Assembly: GCA_008180335.1 (NCBI GenBank)
Contig: VTEF01000003.1
Location: 372,001-436,000 of the forward strand
DNA length: 64,000 nt
Source: Priestia megaterium
Lineage (GTDB): Bacteria; Bacillota; Bacilli; Bacillales; Bacillaceae_H
Direction: 5' to 3'
Position 1 is the first letter of the stretch. Each line of letters begins with the position of its first letter. The translations under genes and the position numbers were made by a program. This document shows, piece by piece, positions 1 to 8,006 of the stretch. The notes beneath the pieces are model-generated. The model searched no databases. It saw nothing but the letters and a program-made list of their open reading frames with translations, and was not told the DNA's origin.

Positions 1-2
1 CA

Positions 3-530
3 CTAGAAAAGTTGCCAGAAGGCACAGTCAGTGAAATTGCCATCTCATTTGATGATACGTATACATTAAATGAAGTGCACACAAAATTAGATTCTCTTTT
101 AACAAAAGATATGCGCCCATCTTGGTATGCCCTCGATACCGGGTATGAACAAAGAACAGCTAATGATGATCAGCCTTTATTAGACTTAACGTCTACATTT
201 GGATTCCCTTATTTCTTAGAGTTATCTTTCTATGAAAAAGACGGGCAGCAATTAAACGAAACGGATCGAGTAGTTAAAATGATGAAGTTATTGGCTGAAA
301 ATGAAAGAACAGTTCAGCAAGTTCGTTGGATGGAAAAGAGCAAGCTCAAATTAAAAGAACGCTATGAATTTGTAAAAAAGAATGGTGTTGAGGTCTATGG
401 AGTCGTCATTACTGGTCCCACGAAAGAATTGTTAACGTTGAAAGACGACCCTTCTATTACTTATGCTTCACTTGGAGAAGTAAAATTGTGGAACTGGTTT
501 ATGCGACCTTCTTCCGGAACATTGAATTAA
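3..530 (+). CDS. Anti-sigma factor-like protein, C-terminal domain (5' truncated by window)
   Basis: The frame is open from base 3 to the TAA at 528-530, and the codons before the first possible start (TTG at 12) are also sense, so the gene begins upstream of the window. The visible 176 residues resemble the extracytoplasmic C-terminal domain of Bacillus sigma-factor regulators (Sigma_reg_C type): mixed alpha/beta with a WYALDTGYE segment and a C-terminal Gly-Glu-Val-Lys-Leu-Trp stretch. Such proteins have an N-terminal anti-sigma helix and one TM segment, both of which would lie outside the window. The family is assigned from remembered sequence flavour only, so the call is moderate. A strong terminator follows the stop codon directly. 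Confidence 0.5.
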   Translation, partial: LEKLPEGTVSEIAISFDDTYTLNEVHTKLDSLLTKDMRPSWYALDTGYEQRTANDDQPLLDLTSTFGFPYFLELSFYEKDGQQLNETDRVVKMMKLLAENERTVQQVRWMEKSKLKLKERYEFVKKNGVEVYGVVITGPTKELLTLKDDPSITYASLGEVKLWNWFMRPSSGTLN

Positions 531-557
531 AGCATGGATATTTTTCCATGCTTTTTC
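531..557 (+). terminator. Rho-independent terminator of the anti-sigma-like gene
   Basis: AGCATGGA (531-538) pairs with TCCATGCT (545-552) around a T-rich loop, followed by a T run. It begins immediately after the stop codon. Confidence 0.85.
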
Positions 558-682
558 GTTTTTGTTTTTCTTTTGTCAATTTGCCGGCATTATGATGAGT
601 AATCCTTATGTCGTAAGCAAAGCATCCCCTCCATATCTTTTTTTTAGTCTCTGTATTACGTTTCTTTCCAGTCCGACAAACA

Positions 683-711
683 AGAAAAAAATCAGGCTTA
701 GGCACCTGATT
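683..711 (-). terminator. Terminator overlapping the stop codon of the M48-ankyrin gene
   Basis: On the minus strand AATCAGG (711-705) pairs with CCTGATT (696-690), followed by a T tract (690-683). The TAA stop at 698-700 lies in the loop, so the last codons of the gene form half of the terminator stem. Confidence 0.8.
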
Positions 712-2128
712 CTTTCATTTCCTCTTTCTTCATTGCTTTTTTAATTAAATCCACTATTTCTTGATTGCTATATTCGATTGCTTCCATTAGCGGCGTCATA
801 CCTGAGCTGTCCATTTTATGTACATCTACATCTGTTTTCAGTAAAGCTCGAACTGTGTCTGCATCCATGCTATCAATTGCATAAGTTAATACACTTATAT
901 CATCTGCATCGGTTGCATTTACTTTCGCACCATTTTGAATTAAAAGTTCAACGATTTCACTCTCACCATTTTCAGCTGCACTCATTAACGGTGTTTTTTC
1001 AACTGAGTCAAGTTCATCTACTGCGACTCCTTCACTAAGCAATAGTGAAGCTACCTCAACTTCACCGGCTTTCGCTGCCCAGTGCAGTGGTGTGTAACCA
1101 TGATCGTCTTGAACTGTAAGATCTTCTCCTTTAGCAATTAACGCTCTTAACTTCGAAGTATCGCCATTGACTACAGCTTCAGTTAAAGGCGATAAAGAAT
1201 ACTCATCGTCTTCTTCATCATAATACATCTCATCTTCTAGTAACATGTCATTCCAAAACACTGCTTCACTTTGATAAAAGTTAAAGCCACTAACTAGTAG
1301 TGCCCCTACAAACATAATCATTGACACCGGCACTAAAATAACCAGCATTTTTGGCAAGCCAATGGATATCTTCACATTTTCAGGTTCATTCATAAATTCA
1401 CCGATGGCTGCAATACGTTTTGGCAAAGGAGGATGAGTAGATAATAGTTCATTCATTACTACAAAAACGCTGCGTTCTTGCTTCGCCTGTAATAAATATG
1501 CCTCTCGATTCACTTGAGTATATAACTTTTTCCCAACCGCTAAAACAGTTAAACTTCTTTTCGCAGCCTCAGCATTAGACACATAATAAGCTGCGTAACG
1601 ATCACACGTATACTCACACGCCCGTAAATACATTTCTCCTAAACCTGGAATCCACATTGCCAGTAAGATGAGAAAAGATTTTAAAATATGATTTCGCTTA
1701 ATATGAGCCAATTCATGTGCAATGACAAAAGCTAACTCATCCACCGCTTCTTCCTCTACCAGCTCAAAAATCTCTGAATATAACACAACCATATTACGTC
1801 CAAAGAACCTTGTAGCAAATGCATTCAGAACTCCATTCGACTCCATTACATATACATCAGGTACTTTTTTCAGCTTCATTTCACTGCTTAACTGCTGTAC
1901 TTGAAAATGAGTTTCAGGGAATTGTTGTTCACTAAGTTTTACAGCATTTATCCGAATATTCCCTATCATTAGAGCATGTGCAATTAGGGATACGAGTGTA
2001 AAAATAACGGTTATAGCAAGTCCAATGAGTGAGAATGCTAAAGCAACATACGCTAAAATACTCACAATTAAAACAATAGTAAAATAACTTTTTTCTCCTT
2101 TATATATAAGCTGCGCTTCTTGATTCAT
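698..2128 (-). CDS. Membrane M48-family zinc metalloprotease with C-terminal ankyrin repeats
   Basis: The 476-residue protein has N-terminal hydrophobic segments (about 15-55), then an M48 peptidase domain with the zinc motif HELAH at 138-142 and the third ligand in EYTCDRYA (Glu172, with Asp176). A further TM segment lies near 268-285. An acidic linker (about 295-315) leads into four or so ankyrin repeats (about 318-470) with typical DDHGYTPLHWAAKAG and KTPLMSAAENG units. M48 proteases (HtpX/Ste24 relatives) act in membrane protein quality control. Ankyrin repeats bind proteins, so the tail may recruit substrates or a partner; that is inference. The gene stands alone with its own terminator. 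An ATG with a nearby AAAGGA sets the start. Confidence 0.85.
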   Translation of the reverse strand: MNQEAQLIYKGEKSYFTIVLIVSILAYVALAFSLIGLAITVIFTLVSLIAHALMIGNIRINAVKLSEQQFPETHFQVQQLSSEMKLKKVPDVYVMESNGVLNAFATRFFGRNMVVLYSEIFELVEEEAVDELAFVIAHELAHIKRNHILKSFLILLAMWIPGLGEMYLRACEYTCDRYAAYYVSNAEAAKRSLTVLAVGKKLYTQVNREAYLLQAKQERSVFVVMNELLSTHPPLPKRIAAIGEFMNEPENVKISIGLPKMLVILVPVSMIMFVGALLVSGFNFYQSEAVFWNDMLLEDEMYYDEEDDEYSLSPLTEAVVNGDTSKLRALIAKGEDLTVQDDHGYTPLHWAAKAGEVEVASLLLSEGVAVDELDSVEKTPLMSAAENGESEIVELLIQNGAKVNATDADDISVLTYAIDSMDADTVRALLKTDVDVHKMDSSGMTPLMEAIEYSNQEIVDLIKKAMKKEEMKESGA

Positions 2129-2231
2129 TTTTTGTATCCTTTCTATTTAATAACAACCTACGTTAAAACGAATAAGAAAATTATAGATGAACTAGAATTT
2201 TTTTGTATACCACTTTTTAGAATTAAAATGG

Positions 2232-2260
2232 TTGCATTTTGAATTTGATTCTATTATAAT
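2232..2260 (+). promoter_or_regulatory. Sigma-A promoter of the structured RNA
   Basis: The -35 box TTGCAT (2232-2237) and a perfect -10 box TATAAT (2255-2260) are separated by 17 bp. Transcription would start near 2267. No start codon with a ribosome binding site lies close downstream, which fits an RNA gene. Confidence 0.7.
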
Positions 2261-2266
2261 CAATTC

Positions 2267-2525
2267 TTGTACACAACATTGCTTGTATAGAAGTAATGCT
2301 TAAAACTACTCATGTTCCTTCCATTTTGGAAGGTCAACATACATACCTGCGCTGTGCGTATACTCATGTTGTCTTAAACCTTTGAGTGTTGTAAGGGAGT
2401 TCAACATTTAGTTGCAGATGGCAAGCCCTTTTTAGGGACGCTAAACCCGACTATGCGAACACCCACCTAGTAGATCTGGGTATTTAAGACACTTAGGGTT
2501 ACGGCAGAGCGGGCATTTTTATTAT
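2267..2525 (+). ncRNA. Structured noncoding RNA, candidate 6S RNA (6S-2/bsrB-like)
   Basis: This stretch has no credible reading frame but can fold extensively. A 5' hairpin pairs ATGTT/CCTTCC with GGAAGG/AACAT (about 2310-2343). The main body is closed by an imperfect stem between about 2346-2358 and 2505-2516. Internally GTCTTAAA near 2370 pairs perfectly with TTTAAGAC near 2485. A T-rich run follows the closing stem. The 5' strand CTTAAACCTTT resembles the template for product RNAs that I remember for B. subtilis 6S-2, and the 3' strand carries AGGGTTAC, also seen in enterobacterial 6S RNA. From the predicted start it would be longer than a usual 6S RNA (about 190-200 nt), so the 5' end may be processed or the true start may lie further in. 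Confidence 0.5.
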
Positions 2526-2663
2526 CCAAAGAAAATAATCAGTTATTTTCTCGGGACTTTAGTTTACATAATAATTTTATAGTAAAGAAAATATCTCCAA
2601 TGTTTATTTTTCAGTTATCGAGGAACATAACTACTAACAAATAAAACAAAGGAGATGGATTAC

Positions 2664-3089
2664 ATGAATGAACAAAAAGTAATGAATAAGTTATCAAAAA
2701 TATTAAAGGACAACCGTGTAGGCACTCTAGCAACAGTCGTAGGCAATCAGCCTCATTCTCGTTATATGACTTTCTTTAGCGAAGATGACGGAGTTGCCAT
2801 TTATACTCCTACTAATATTCATACACATAAAGCAGATGAGATTGAAGCGAATCCTAATGTGCACATCTTGTTAGGATATAGCGGTGAAGGCTATGGAGAT
2901 GAATACGTTGAGGTCTCTGGCACTGCCATCATCCGAGATGATCAACAATTAAAAGAGCGATTATGGAATGAACACATGAGCAAATGGTTTGATGGACCAA
3001 ACGATCCTAACTATGTTGTACTTGAAATTACACCAAGTGATCTTCGTTTTATGAATGATGGAGAAAGCACGCCTACTTTCAGTGAATGA
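2664..3089 (+). CDS. Pyridoxamine 5'-phosphate oxidase-like FMN-binding protein (general stress protein 26 type)
   Basis: The 141-residue protein is a single split-barrel domain of the PNPOx-like superfamily, close in length and layout to the Bacillus general stress protein 26 / YdaG group. Visible landmarks are the N-terminal GTLATVVGNQPHSRYMTF strand pair, the YTPTNIHTHKADEIEANPNVHILLGY region, and a C-terminal barrel ending in FMNDGESTPTFSE. Members bind FMN or a related flavin; the substrate is unknown. AAAGGAGA sits 8-9 nt before ATG 2664, while the ATG at 2655 overlaps that ribosome binding site and is rejected. The gene stands alone between the structured RNA and a terminator. Confidence 0.85.
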   Translation: MNEQKVMNKLSKILKDNRVGTLATVVGNQPHSRYMTFFSEDDGVAIYTPTNIHTHKADEIEANPNVHILLGYSGEGYGDEYVEVSGTAIIRDDQQLKERLWNEHMSKWFDGPNDPNYVVLEITPSDLRFMNDGESTPTFSE

Positions 3090-3117
3090 TAGAAATCTTC
3101 CATAAGCTTGTCTATCG

Positions 3118-3148
3118 AAAAGGAGCGTCTCTAAACGCTCCTTCTTTT
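3118..3148 (+). terminator. Terminator between the PNPOx-like gene and thiE
   Basis: GGAGCGT and ACGCTCC pair around CTCTAA, followed by TTCTTTTT. An A-rich left flank means it may also act weakly for the convergent thiE transcript. Confidence 0.8.
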
Positions 3149-3153
3149 TGGCA

Positions 3154-3810
3154 TTATGCCTTTGTTACTTTTTCTAAAAGCTTTTCAGTACTTTCTTTAG
3201 GCGAATCTGCTAGGCTGATTGCAGTAATCACCGAAACACCATCTGCCCCTGCTTGAATAACAGTATGAGCGTTATCCGGTGTAATGCCGCCTATGCCAAC
3301 AATCGGGAAATCAATTCCTTTTTTTCGAACAACTTCAATTAATTTTGTTCCTTGAACTTCTTTTGCATCTTTTTTCGTCGTAGTAGGAAACACTGGCCCC
3401 ATCCCTACATAATCAGCACCATCTTGAATAGCTTGTTCAAGTTCCTCTGTCGTATGAACTGACACACCGACCATTTTATTTCCAATCTTTTCTCTAACAA
3501 TATGCGCCTTTTCATCATCTTGACCAATATGTACACCGTCAGCTTCTAGAAGAATCGCTAATTCTAAATCATCATTTACAATAAAAGGAATTCCATGCTG
3601 TTTGCATATTTCCTGCAACTCTTTTGCCAAGTTGTATTTAGCTTGTCCTGTTAACGCTCCTTCACCTTTTTCACGAAATTGAAAAATTGTAATGCCGCCT
3701 TCAATTGCTTCTTTTAAAACTTCTCTAGGGTCTTTTCGACAGTTATTGCTTCCCATAATAAAATATGCTTTTAATAGTTGTTTCATATCTGTTCTAGAAA
3801 TACTTCTCAT
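3154..3810 (-). CDS. thiE: Thiamine-phosphate synthase
   Basis: ThiE joins hydroxymethylpyrimidine pyrophosphate with hydroxyethylthiazole phosphate to make thiamine phosphate in the cytoplasm. The 218-residue TIM barrel shows family landmarks: YFIMGS near residue 16, FQFREKG near 43, [22 protein letters not shown] (about 78-99), [11 protein letters not shown] near 136, [11 protein letters not shown] near 172 and [11 protein letters not shown] near 189. AAAGGAG lies 8 nt before ATG 3810. It follows thiM by a 26-nt gap, so both are probably cotranscribed under the upstream TPP riboswitch. Length matches the family. Confidence 0.95.
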   Translation of the reverse strand: MRSISRTDMKQLLKAYFIMGSNNCRKDPREVLKEAIEGGITIFQFREKGEGALTGQAKYNLAKELQEICKQHGIPFIVNDDLELAILLEADGVHIGQDDEKAHIVREKIGNKMVGVSVHTTEELEQAIQDGADYVGMGPVFPTTTKKDAKEVQGTKLIEVVRKKGIDFPIVGIGGITPDNAHTVIQAGADGVSVITAISLADSPKESTEKLLEKVTKA

Positions 3811-3836
3811 TTCATTTTCTCCTTTAAGGACAGCTT

Positions 3837-4643
3837 TTATCTTTTACCAATCTTTGCATATGTTTGAATATCTTGATCTTTAATATGATATAACTGATTT
3901 AATAACTCAATTTGAAAACTTCCCGGTCCTTCTTCTGCTGTTTTAGCCGCTGCTAGCCCTGCTGCTACTCCATATGAACATAAGGCTGCAACAGCTGCTT
4001 CAACGTAATTAGAATGGACAGCAGCAAAGGCACCTATAATAGAGCTCAGTAAGCAACCTGTTCCTGTTACTTTCGTTAATAATAAATGGCCATTATCAAC
4101 CACATATGTAGTCATTCCATCTGTTATCACATCTTGTTTTCCAGTAATAACAACGACTGTGTTCAATTTGACCGCTGCTTCTTTTGCAAGTTCAACGACA
4201 TCTCCTGCCGCTTCTCCTGCGTCAACACCTTTAATATTCCAGATCTTACCAATTACGTTTGCAATTTCTGCTGCATTACCTCTAATGATAGAGAGTTGTA
4301 TTTTCTCGACTAACTGACGAGCAACTGCAGTTCGCATCGGAGTTGCACCTGCTCCGACCGGATCAAACACAACTGGAACTTGAGAGTCATTCGCTGCCCT
4401 TCCAGCCAGATACATTGATTCCACTTCGTCGCTTGTTAATGTTCCAATGTTTAACACGAGTGCACTAGAAATTTTGGCCATATCCGCTACTTCTTCTTTT
4501 GCATAAGCCATCACAGGTGATGCTCCTAAAGCTAATAAACCGTTGGCTGTAAAATTGGTTACAACGACATTTGTAATATTATGAATCAATGGATTTTGTT
4601 CACGCAATTTGTCTAAAAGAACAGCAACTTCTGCTTTATTCAA
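3837..4643 (-). CDS. thiM: Hydroxyethylthiazole kinase
   Basis: ThiM phosphorylates 4-methyl-5-(2-hydroxyethyl)thiazole for thiamine salvage. Family motifs are clear: the N-terminal [22 protein letters not shown], the DPVGAGAT loop near the middle, [12 protein letters not shown], and the C-terminal nucleotide-site [11 protein letters not shown] with the catalytic-type GTGC. The frame is open to an ATG at 4682, but that codon lies inside the riboswitch terminator hairpin. AGGGAGAG instead sits 8-9 nt before a TTG at 4643, giving a 268-residue protein starting with LNKAEV, so TTG is preferred. First gene of the thiM-thiE unit. Confidence 0.93.
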   Translation of the reverse strand: MNKAEVAVLLDKLREQNPLIHNITNVVVTNFTANGLLALGASPVMAYAKEEVADMAKISSALVLNIGTLTSDEVESMYLAGRAANDSQVPVVFDPVGAGATPMRTAVARQLVEKIQLSIIRGNAAEIANVIGKIWNIKGVDAGEAAGDVVELAKEAAVKLNTVVVITGKQDVITDGMTTYVVDNGHLLLTKVTGTGCLLSSIIGAFAAVHSNYVEAAVAALCSYGVAAGLAAAKTAEEGPGSFQIELLNQLYHIKDQDIQTYAKIGKR

Positions 4644-4680
4644 CTTCTTCACTCTCCCTAAAAGTATTCTGAAAAATGCC

Positions 4681-4709
4681 AAAAAGCACTTTGCATGGGC
4701 GCAAAGTGC
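4681..4709 (-). terminator. Terminator of the thiM TPP riboswitch
   Basis: Minus-strand AGCACTTTGC and GCAAAGTGCT form a 10-bp stem followed by TTTTT, between the TPP aptamer and thiM. This is the expected OFF-state hairpin when TPP is bound. Confidence 0.85.
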
Positions 4710-4730
4710 TTCTACTTATGTAATCACAAT

Positions 4731-4813
4731 CCCTGCGCTGGCATTATCCAACAGGTTCAAATGGTCTACGATGGGTTTCTTATCGTACTCTCAGCCTACA
4801 TCCGCAAGCTCCC
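4731..4813 (-). promoter_or_regulatory. TPP riboswitch (THI box) upstream of thiM-thiE
   Basis: The minus strand carries the canonical aptamer elements in order: GGGAGC at the 5' stem, GGCTGAGAGTACGA, a variable stem, GACCATTTGAACCTGTTGGA, TAATGCCAGCG and CAGGGA at the 3' stem. It lies upstream of a terminator and thiM, so TPP should repress by premature termination. Confidence 0.95.
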
Positions 4814-4825
4814 AATTTATATACT

Positions 4826-4853
4826 ATTATACATTGAAAGTCTACTATAACAA
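4826..4853 (-). promoter_or_regulatory. Sigma-A promoter for the thiM-thiE transcript
   Basis: On the minus strand TTGTTA (4853-4848) and TATAAT (4831-4826) are spaced by 16 bp, and the start point would fall just before the TPP aptamer. Confidence 0.65.
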
Positions 4854-5005
4854 GAACAATGATTGCAACAGAATAAGCGTTGATTTTCATAAAATTATTT
4901 TAAATATAAGCGATTCTGAACGGCTATTGATACTAAGTAAAAATATTCAAGCAAGAGACTGTGTCAAGCTGCTAAGTCATATGATGGAAATGGAGGTGGA
5001 TTTTA

Positions 5006-5500
5006 TTGAAAAAACGAATTGCTTTATTGATCCCTCTTCTTTTTCTGCTTTCTGCATGCTTTAATGATCCCATCCAAGACGATCTAATCGACTATTCAAA
5101 TAATGACTTATCAAAAGCAAGCGAGCTTGAAGCACGGGCAATTGAAGCATATGACAGTGTTTCAGGTGACAATTATACAGATGATGCAGCAATGTATACT
5201 GCTATGGTTAATGAGGTTATACCCCAATACCGTAAATTTATTGATGAACTAGAAGAGATTAAAGTTGAAACAGACGAACTGCGCGATATCCATGAAGGCT
5301 ATATTAAAGCTGCTAATACCCAATATAACGCATTCGTAAAAATTGTAAGTGCCCTCGACAAACGAGACCGAACACTCATTGTAGAAGCAAATGAAATGTT
5401 AGATGAAGCCCGAAAAGGAATTCGCCAGTATTTAACCGATATTGAAAGACTCGCTAAAGAACATGATGTTGAATTTAAAAATGAAGAAAATCAACTTTAA
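5006..5500 (+). CDS. Predicted lipoprotein of unknown function
   Basis: The 164-residue product starts with a lipoprotein signal: MKKR, a hydrophobic core, and lipobox LSAC with Cys18, so the mature protein should be tethered to the outer face of the membrane. The rest is acidic and highly helical, with heptad-like stretches such as FIDELEEIKVETDELRDI and MLDEARKGIRQYLTDIERLAKEHDVEF. It has some flavour of Bacillus cell-wall-binding lipoproteins (YkyA type) but is shorter, and I do not assign a family. The start is TTG 5006 with GGAGGTG 8-9 nt upstream. It is monocistronic, divergent from the riboswitch-controlled thiM transcript. Confidence 0.8.
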   Translation: MKKRIALLIPLLFLLSACFNDPIQDDLIDYSNNDLSKASELEARAIEAYDSVSGDNYTDDAAMYTAMVNEVIPQYRKFIDELEEIKVETDELRDIHEGYIKAANTQYNAFVKIVSALDKRDRTLIVEANEMLDEARKGIRQYLTDIERLAKEHDVEFKNEENQL

Positions 5501-5893
5501 CTACTCAGAGATTACTTTTTATAAACCAATGCTCTTATCTGCTCGTAAAATTAGGTTAAGACAACCTTCTGGCATCAGGCTTTTTTCAACACTGCTGCTT
5601 TTCTTCCTCAGACCCTCGAGGTAGAGATACTGTTGTTCGTTAAAAGCTGGCATAAATAAAACAGGTTCAATCGCAGGATGAGCCTGTTTTTATTTCGTTA
5701 TACGAAAATATTGACAAACGAAAGCAGAAAATCTATATTTATATATCTGCTATGTATCAATCTAGACATTTAAAATGCTTTACTGGCCGTTTACAAGTCG
5801 CTAGTACCCTCTATTTTATGAAAGAATTTAATAAAATTTATATATGGCAATCAAAATTTTGTTTAAATCTATTAATTGGTTAAGGAGAAAACT
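5501..5893. other. Gene-free stretch before the MFS gene
   Basis: About 390 nt with no credible reading frame. It holds the terminator at 5658-5695 and an AT-rich tail that presumably contains the promoter of the MFS gene, although no clean -35/-10 pair was found. Confidence 0.5.
5658..5695 (+). terminator. Terminator downstream of the lipoprotein gene
   Basis: AAAACAGG (5658-5665) and CCTGTTTT pair, with an extended TTC/GAG arm, and TATTT follows. The A-rich left arm makes it potentially bidirectional. Confidence 0.65.
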
Positions 5894-7270
5894 ATGAGTA
5901 CAGCAATAACAACGATAAACAAAAACTCTGAGTCATCATTGCCAAAACAACCGTTTCGTGAATCGTTAATCATTCCTTTTTGGAGTTTAACTGTGATGCT
6001 CGTTGTCATGAACACGACAATGTTTAACGTTGCACTTCCAAATGTATCAAAGGAATTCGCATTGACATCGACTACTTCCGCTTGGATTATTACCAGCTAT
6101 TCAATTATTTTTGCAATTGCTACTATTACATATAGCCGCTTATCTGACTTTATTCCAATTCGTCAGTTACTTACAATTGGATTAACACTTTTAGGCATTG
6201 CATCAATCATCGGTTTTATCGCAGATACTTTTATAATGCTGCTGTTTGCCCGTACCTTACAAGCATCCGGGGCTGCAGCAGTTCCCGGGTTAGCCATGAT
6301 TCTCATCACACGCTATATTCCGGTTTCAAGGCGAGGAAAAGCAATGTCAATGATTTCTTCAGCCGCCTCTCTTGGATTTGGACTCGGTCCTGTAATTGGT
6401 GGCGCAGTAACTCAATATCTAGGATGGAATTTTTTATTTATCGTTACAGGATTCGTATTGGCTTTCATTCCTTTATTTCATAAAGTGTTACCTATAGAAG
6501 ATAAAAAGAAAATCTATTTTGACATATTAGGCGGAATGTTAACAGCAGCAGGAGTGACTGGTTTTTTATTATTCTTAACTTCTTATTCTTTTGTGCTACT
6601 AATGGTAGGGATAGGTGCACTCGCACTGTTAAGTGTACGTATTCGAAAGCATAATAATCCGTTTATTGAACCAAAATTATTTCAAAATCAAGGCTATCTT
6701 TTATTGAATACAATTGGCTTCTCAGCCTACATGATCCATTTTGCTACTTTATTTATTATGCCGCTGCTATTAGTTCAAATTTTTGAAAAAAGTTCTGCTG
6801 AAGTTGGACTGCTAATTTTCCCTGGTGCCATCTTGTCTGCAATTGCATCACGATTTATTGGTAAAATCATTGATCAATTTGGCAATACTAGTTTAATACG
6901 TTTTGGACAGATATTGTTGCTTATCGCCGCTTTCTTATTTGCATTCTTTAGTACATTATCGCCAGTGGCTATTTTACTGACCTATATGTTTATGAGTGTT
7001 GGCTTTACCTCCCTTACTTCTAGCGTTTCAAATGAAATTTCTCGTATTTTATCTAAGAATGAAGTTGGCACAGGAATGGGGTTTGCGCAGCTTGTACAAT
7101 TTATCGGAGGCGCATGCGGTGTTGCAGTGACTGGAGTTGCAATTGTATGGCAAAAAAAGCTTCCGCTTACATCTATGTTTCAAAACATCTTTATCGGTAT
7201 GATTGTATTAATTGGTCTATCATTCATCCTATTTACTCTGTATAAAAAGATAACAAAGCCGACTCAATAA
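5894..7270 (+). CDS. MFS drug:proton antiporter, DHA2 (14-TM) family, TetA(L)/TetK-like
   Basis: The protein is predicted to export a drug or other small hydrophobic compound across the cytoplasmic membrane using the proton gradient. It is 458 residues long and hydrophobic throughout, with about 14 TM segments. Motifs include the TM1-2 region NTTMFNVALPNV, ARTLQASGAAAVPGLAMILITRYIP in TM4, RGKAMSMISSAASLGFGLGPVIGG with the antiporter motif C (GLGPVIGG), and GWNFLF. The order and length resemble remembered TetA(L), but the residues differ enough that tetracycline resistance is not claimed. The frame is open from TTG 5876, but AAGGAG at 5882-5887 places the true ATG at 5894. Confidence 0.85.
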   Translation: MSTAITTINKNSESSLPKQPFRESLIIPFWSLTVMLVVMNTTMFNVALPNVSKEFALTSTTSAWIITSYSIIFAIATITYSRLSDFIPIRQLLTIGLTLLGIASIIGFIADTFIMLLFARTLQASGAAAVPGLAMILITRYIPVSRRGKAMSMISSAASLGFGLGPVIGGAVTQYLGWNFLFIVTGFVLAFIPLFHKVLPIEDKKKIYFDILGGMLTAAGVTGFLLFLTSYSFVLLMVGIGALALLSVRIRKHNNPFIEPKLFQNQGYLLLNTIGFSAYMIHFATLFIMPLLLVQIFEKSSAEVGLLIFPGAILSAIASRFIGKIIDQFGNTSLIRFGQILLLIAAFLFAFFSTLSPVAILLTYMFMSVGFTSLTSSVSNEISRILSKNEVGTGMGFAQLVQFIGGACGVAVTGVAIVWQKKLPLTSMFQNIFIGMIVLIGLSFILFTLYKKITKPTQ

Positions 7271-7343
7271 GCTCATTTAAAATAAGCGGTCACAGTTCAG
7301 CCTTGTGCGCTTTTATTTCGATAAACGAAAGGAATGATTCCAG

Positions 7344-7958
7344 ATGTCAAATGACTTTATAATCCCCTTCTCCTTTCAGCCTTTACCACAGTCATTCTAT
7401 ACGCAGCCTACTCTTGAACTGGCAAAATCATTGCTTGGCTGCTTACTTGTAAATGAAACAGAAAGCGGGACAGCATCCGGTTTTATTGTAGAGACAGAGG
7501 CTTATATGGGACCTGAAGATCAAGCAGCTCATAGTTTTAATAATCGCAGGACAAAAAGAACAGAGATTATGTTCGGCCCTGCCGGTCATGTGTATACATA
7601 TGTCATGCATACTCATTGCCTTGTTAATGTAGTAAGCAGCACTATTGAAAAGCCGGAAGCCATTCTTATTCGGGCAGTTGAACCGTTTAGTGGCAAGGAG
7701 CTAATGAAAGAACGCCGGAAAGTTGATCATATAAAGAACTGGACAAATGGTCCAGGCAAATTAACCAAAGCACTTGGAATTACAATGAGCTCGTACGGTC
7801 ATTTACTCACAGAGCGTCCGCTTTTTATTACAGAAGGATTCACACCGGCAAACATTTCATCCGGGCCAAGAATCGGCATAGACAATTCAGGTGAAGCAAA
7901 AGATTACCCATGGCGCTTTTGGGTAACCGGTAATCCCTTCGTTTCTAAATCCCGTTAA
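7344..7958 (+). CDS. aag: DNA-3-methyladenine glycosylase (AAG/MPG family)
   Basis: This monofunctional glycosylase removes alkylated purines from DNA to start base excision repair. The 204-residue protein shows the family core: LAKSLLGCLLV near 28, the active-site stretch IVETEAYMGPEDQAAHSFNNRRTKRTEIMFGPAGHVYTYVMHTHCLVNVV (about 48-98; the TEAY Glu activates water and Tyr residues intercalate), AILIRAVEP, TNGPGKLTKALGIT and SSGPRIGI. It follows the MFS gene by 73 nt in the same direction and has its own AAAGGA ribosome binding site. A bidirectional terminator follows. Confidence 0.93.
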   Translation: MSNDFIIPFSFQPLPQSFYTQPTLELAKSLLGCLLVNETESGTASGFIVETEAYMGPEDQAAHSFNNRRTKRTEIMFGPAGHVYTYVMHTHCLVNVVSSTIEKPEAILIRAVEPFSGKELMKERRKVDHIKNWTNGPGKLTKALGITMSSYGHLLTERPLFITEGFTPANISSGPRIGIDNSGEAKDYPWRFWVTGNPFVSKSR

Positions 7959-7965
7959 TCTTAGA

Positions 7966-8006
7966 GTAAAAAAAGAACACTTCCTTTCAGAAGTGTTTCT
8001 TTTTTT
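7966..8006. terminator. Bidirectional terminator between aag and the isomerase-like gene
   Basis: AGAACACTTC and GAAGTGTTTCT pair around CTTTCA, with an A run on the left and a T run on the right. It can end both convergent transcripts, and its right edge touches the stop codon of the minus-strand gene. Confidence 0.85.

Noticed and set aside
2600-2640. Possible SigB promoter before the stress-type PNPOx gene
   Set aside because: GTTTAT is present, but the following GGAACA-like -10 is too far from GGGTAT to support the call.
4644-4682. ATG 4682 as the thiM start
   Set aside because: It lies within the riboswitch terminator stem and has no ribosome binding site; TTG 4643 fits better.
5876-5893. 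TTG start for the MFS gene
   Set aside because: The ribosome binding site AAGGAG lies inside this extension, so ATG 5894 is the start.
5894-7270. Tetracycline resistance gene
   Set aside because: Family layout resembles TetA(L), but sequence differences are large and substrate cannot be read; called only a DHA2-type exporter.
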